A model generated the notes under the pieces. That model had not been told where the DNA came from and did no database searches. It saw nothing but the letters and a program-made list of their open reading frames with translations. The translations under genes and the position numbers were made by a program. Below, piece by piece: positions 5,398-5,621 of a DNA stretch of 5,621 bases; positions within the stretch are counted from its first letter, which is position 1; every line of letters begins with the position of its first letter. The stretch comes from Ruminococcaceae bacterium UBA1691 (lineage in GTDB: Bacteria > Bacillota > Clostridia > Oscillospirales > Acutalibacteraceae): NCBI GenBank assembly GCA_002320555.1, contig DCJV01000017.1:1-5621 (forward strand). Direction: 5' to 3'.

Positions 5398-5621
5398 ATG
5401 CCCATCGCTTCCCCTGGCAATGATCTGGCGCTTCACAAGCGCGTCCATACGAATGAAAACCGGGACACGGCTTCCCACATCACAGACGGCAATCCAGATA
5501 CCTTCTGGTCCTCCGTGCTCTACCCGGCTTATGCGCAAATCGATCTTGCGGGCTGCTACCACCTGTCTGAGGTGGTAATCCACACGCCGCAAAAGGGTGC
5601 GTCGCGCTTTGACGTCTATGC
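5398..5621 (+). CDS. Discoidin (F5/8 type C) domain protein, N-terminal fragment
   Basis: An open frame of 74 codons plus two bases runs off the window. The ATG at 5398 follows GGGGG with a 7-nt spacer, and the frame is closed by a TAA at 5371 upstream, so this is the only good start. The visible residues match the start of an F5/8 type C (galactose-binding-like, CBM32-type) domain: NDLALHKRVHTN (8-19), the ligand-loop motif TDGNPDTFWSS (29-39), AQIDLAGCYHLSEVVI (46-61) and FDVY (71-74). Such domains usually bind sugars or anionic surfaces and are attached to glycosidases or other surface enzymes. The rest of the protein, and so its activity, is not visible. No signal peptide precedes the domain, which starts almost at residue 8, so this part is either cytoplasmic or exported by another route. 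Domain call strong, protein identity unknown. Confidence 0.85.
   Translation, partial: MPIASPGNDLALHKRVHTNENRDTASHITDGNPDTFWSSVLYPAYAQIDLAGCYHLSEVVIHTPQKGASRFDVY

Noticed and set aside
5342..5578. 78-codon plus-strand frame after ftsK
   Set aside because: It starts within the post-ftsK stem-loop and runs out of frame with the discoidin reading, which has a clear domain match and a better ribosome site.
1..5621. Mobile elements, CRISPR arrays, tRNA or rRNA genes, phage attachment sites
   Set aside because: I saw no transposase or integrase coding, no spaced direct repeats, no tRNA-like cloverleaf and no terminal inverted repeats. The genes look like a chromosomal core neighbourhood.

Overview
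The window reads as chromosomal DNA of an anaerobic, GC-rich member of the Bacillota, most likely a clostridium of the Oscillospiraceae/Ruminococcaceae type. The grounds are the tepA-ylzJ-ftsK/spoIIIE gene block (known from spore-forming Firmicutes), strong AGGAG-type ribosome sites, TATAAT promoters with extended -10 elements, and GC-rich codon use. The family assignment is inference; the phylum is better supported. I see no mobile element, tRNA, rRNA or CRISPR array.

Layout. Positions 1-371 (minus strand) hold the N-terminal 123 residues of a bacterial ferritin, cut by the window edge. Positions 372-710 are a divergent intergenic region with two outward-facing promoters, one for ferritin and one for the rightward block, and a 14-bp perfect palindrome between them. 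Four plus-strand genes follow: a ClpP-fold serine peptidase of the TepA/YmfB type (711-1487), a 69-residue YlzJ-like protein one base later (1489-1698), undecaprenyl-diphosphatase UppP/BacA (1799-2671), and a full-length membrane DNA translocase FtsK/SpoIIIE (2781-5324). A long hairpin follows ftsK. The window ends inside a gene whose N-terminus is an F5/8 type C (discoidin) domain (5398-5621, partial).

How the genes fit together. In Bacillus subtilis tepA, ylzJ and spoIIIE are neighbours. The same trio appears here with uppP inserted. TepA-like peptidases are linked to spore outgrowth, SpoIIIE/FtsK pumps chromosomal DNA through a closing septum, and UppP recycles the lipid carrier used for wall synthesis, so a division/sporulation theme is plausible but inferred. 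No convincing U-tract terminator separates tepA, ylzJ, uppP and ftsK, so read-through from the tepA promoter is possible. The gaps before uppP (100 nt) and ftsK (109 nt) each contain stem-loops that could modulate it. The ferritin gene and the discoidin gene look functionally unrelated to this block.

Nothing here is clearly a new biological system. The points most worth a second look are the uncharacterised YlzJ protein, the mutually exclusive stems just upstream of ftsK, and the discoidin protein that starts without a signal peptide.
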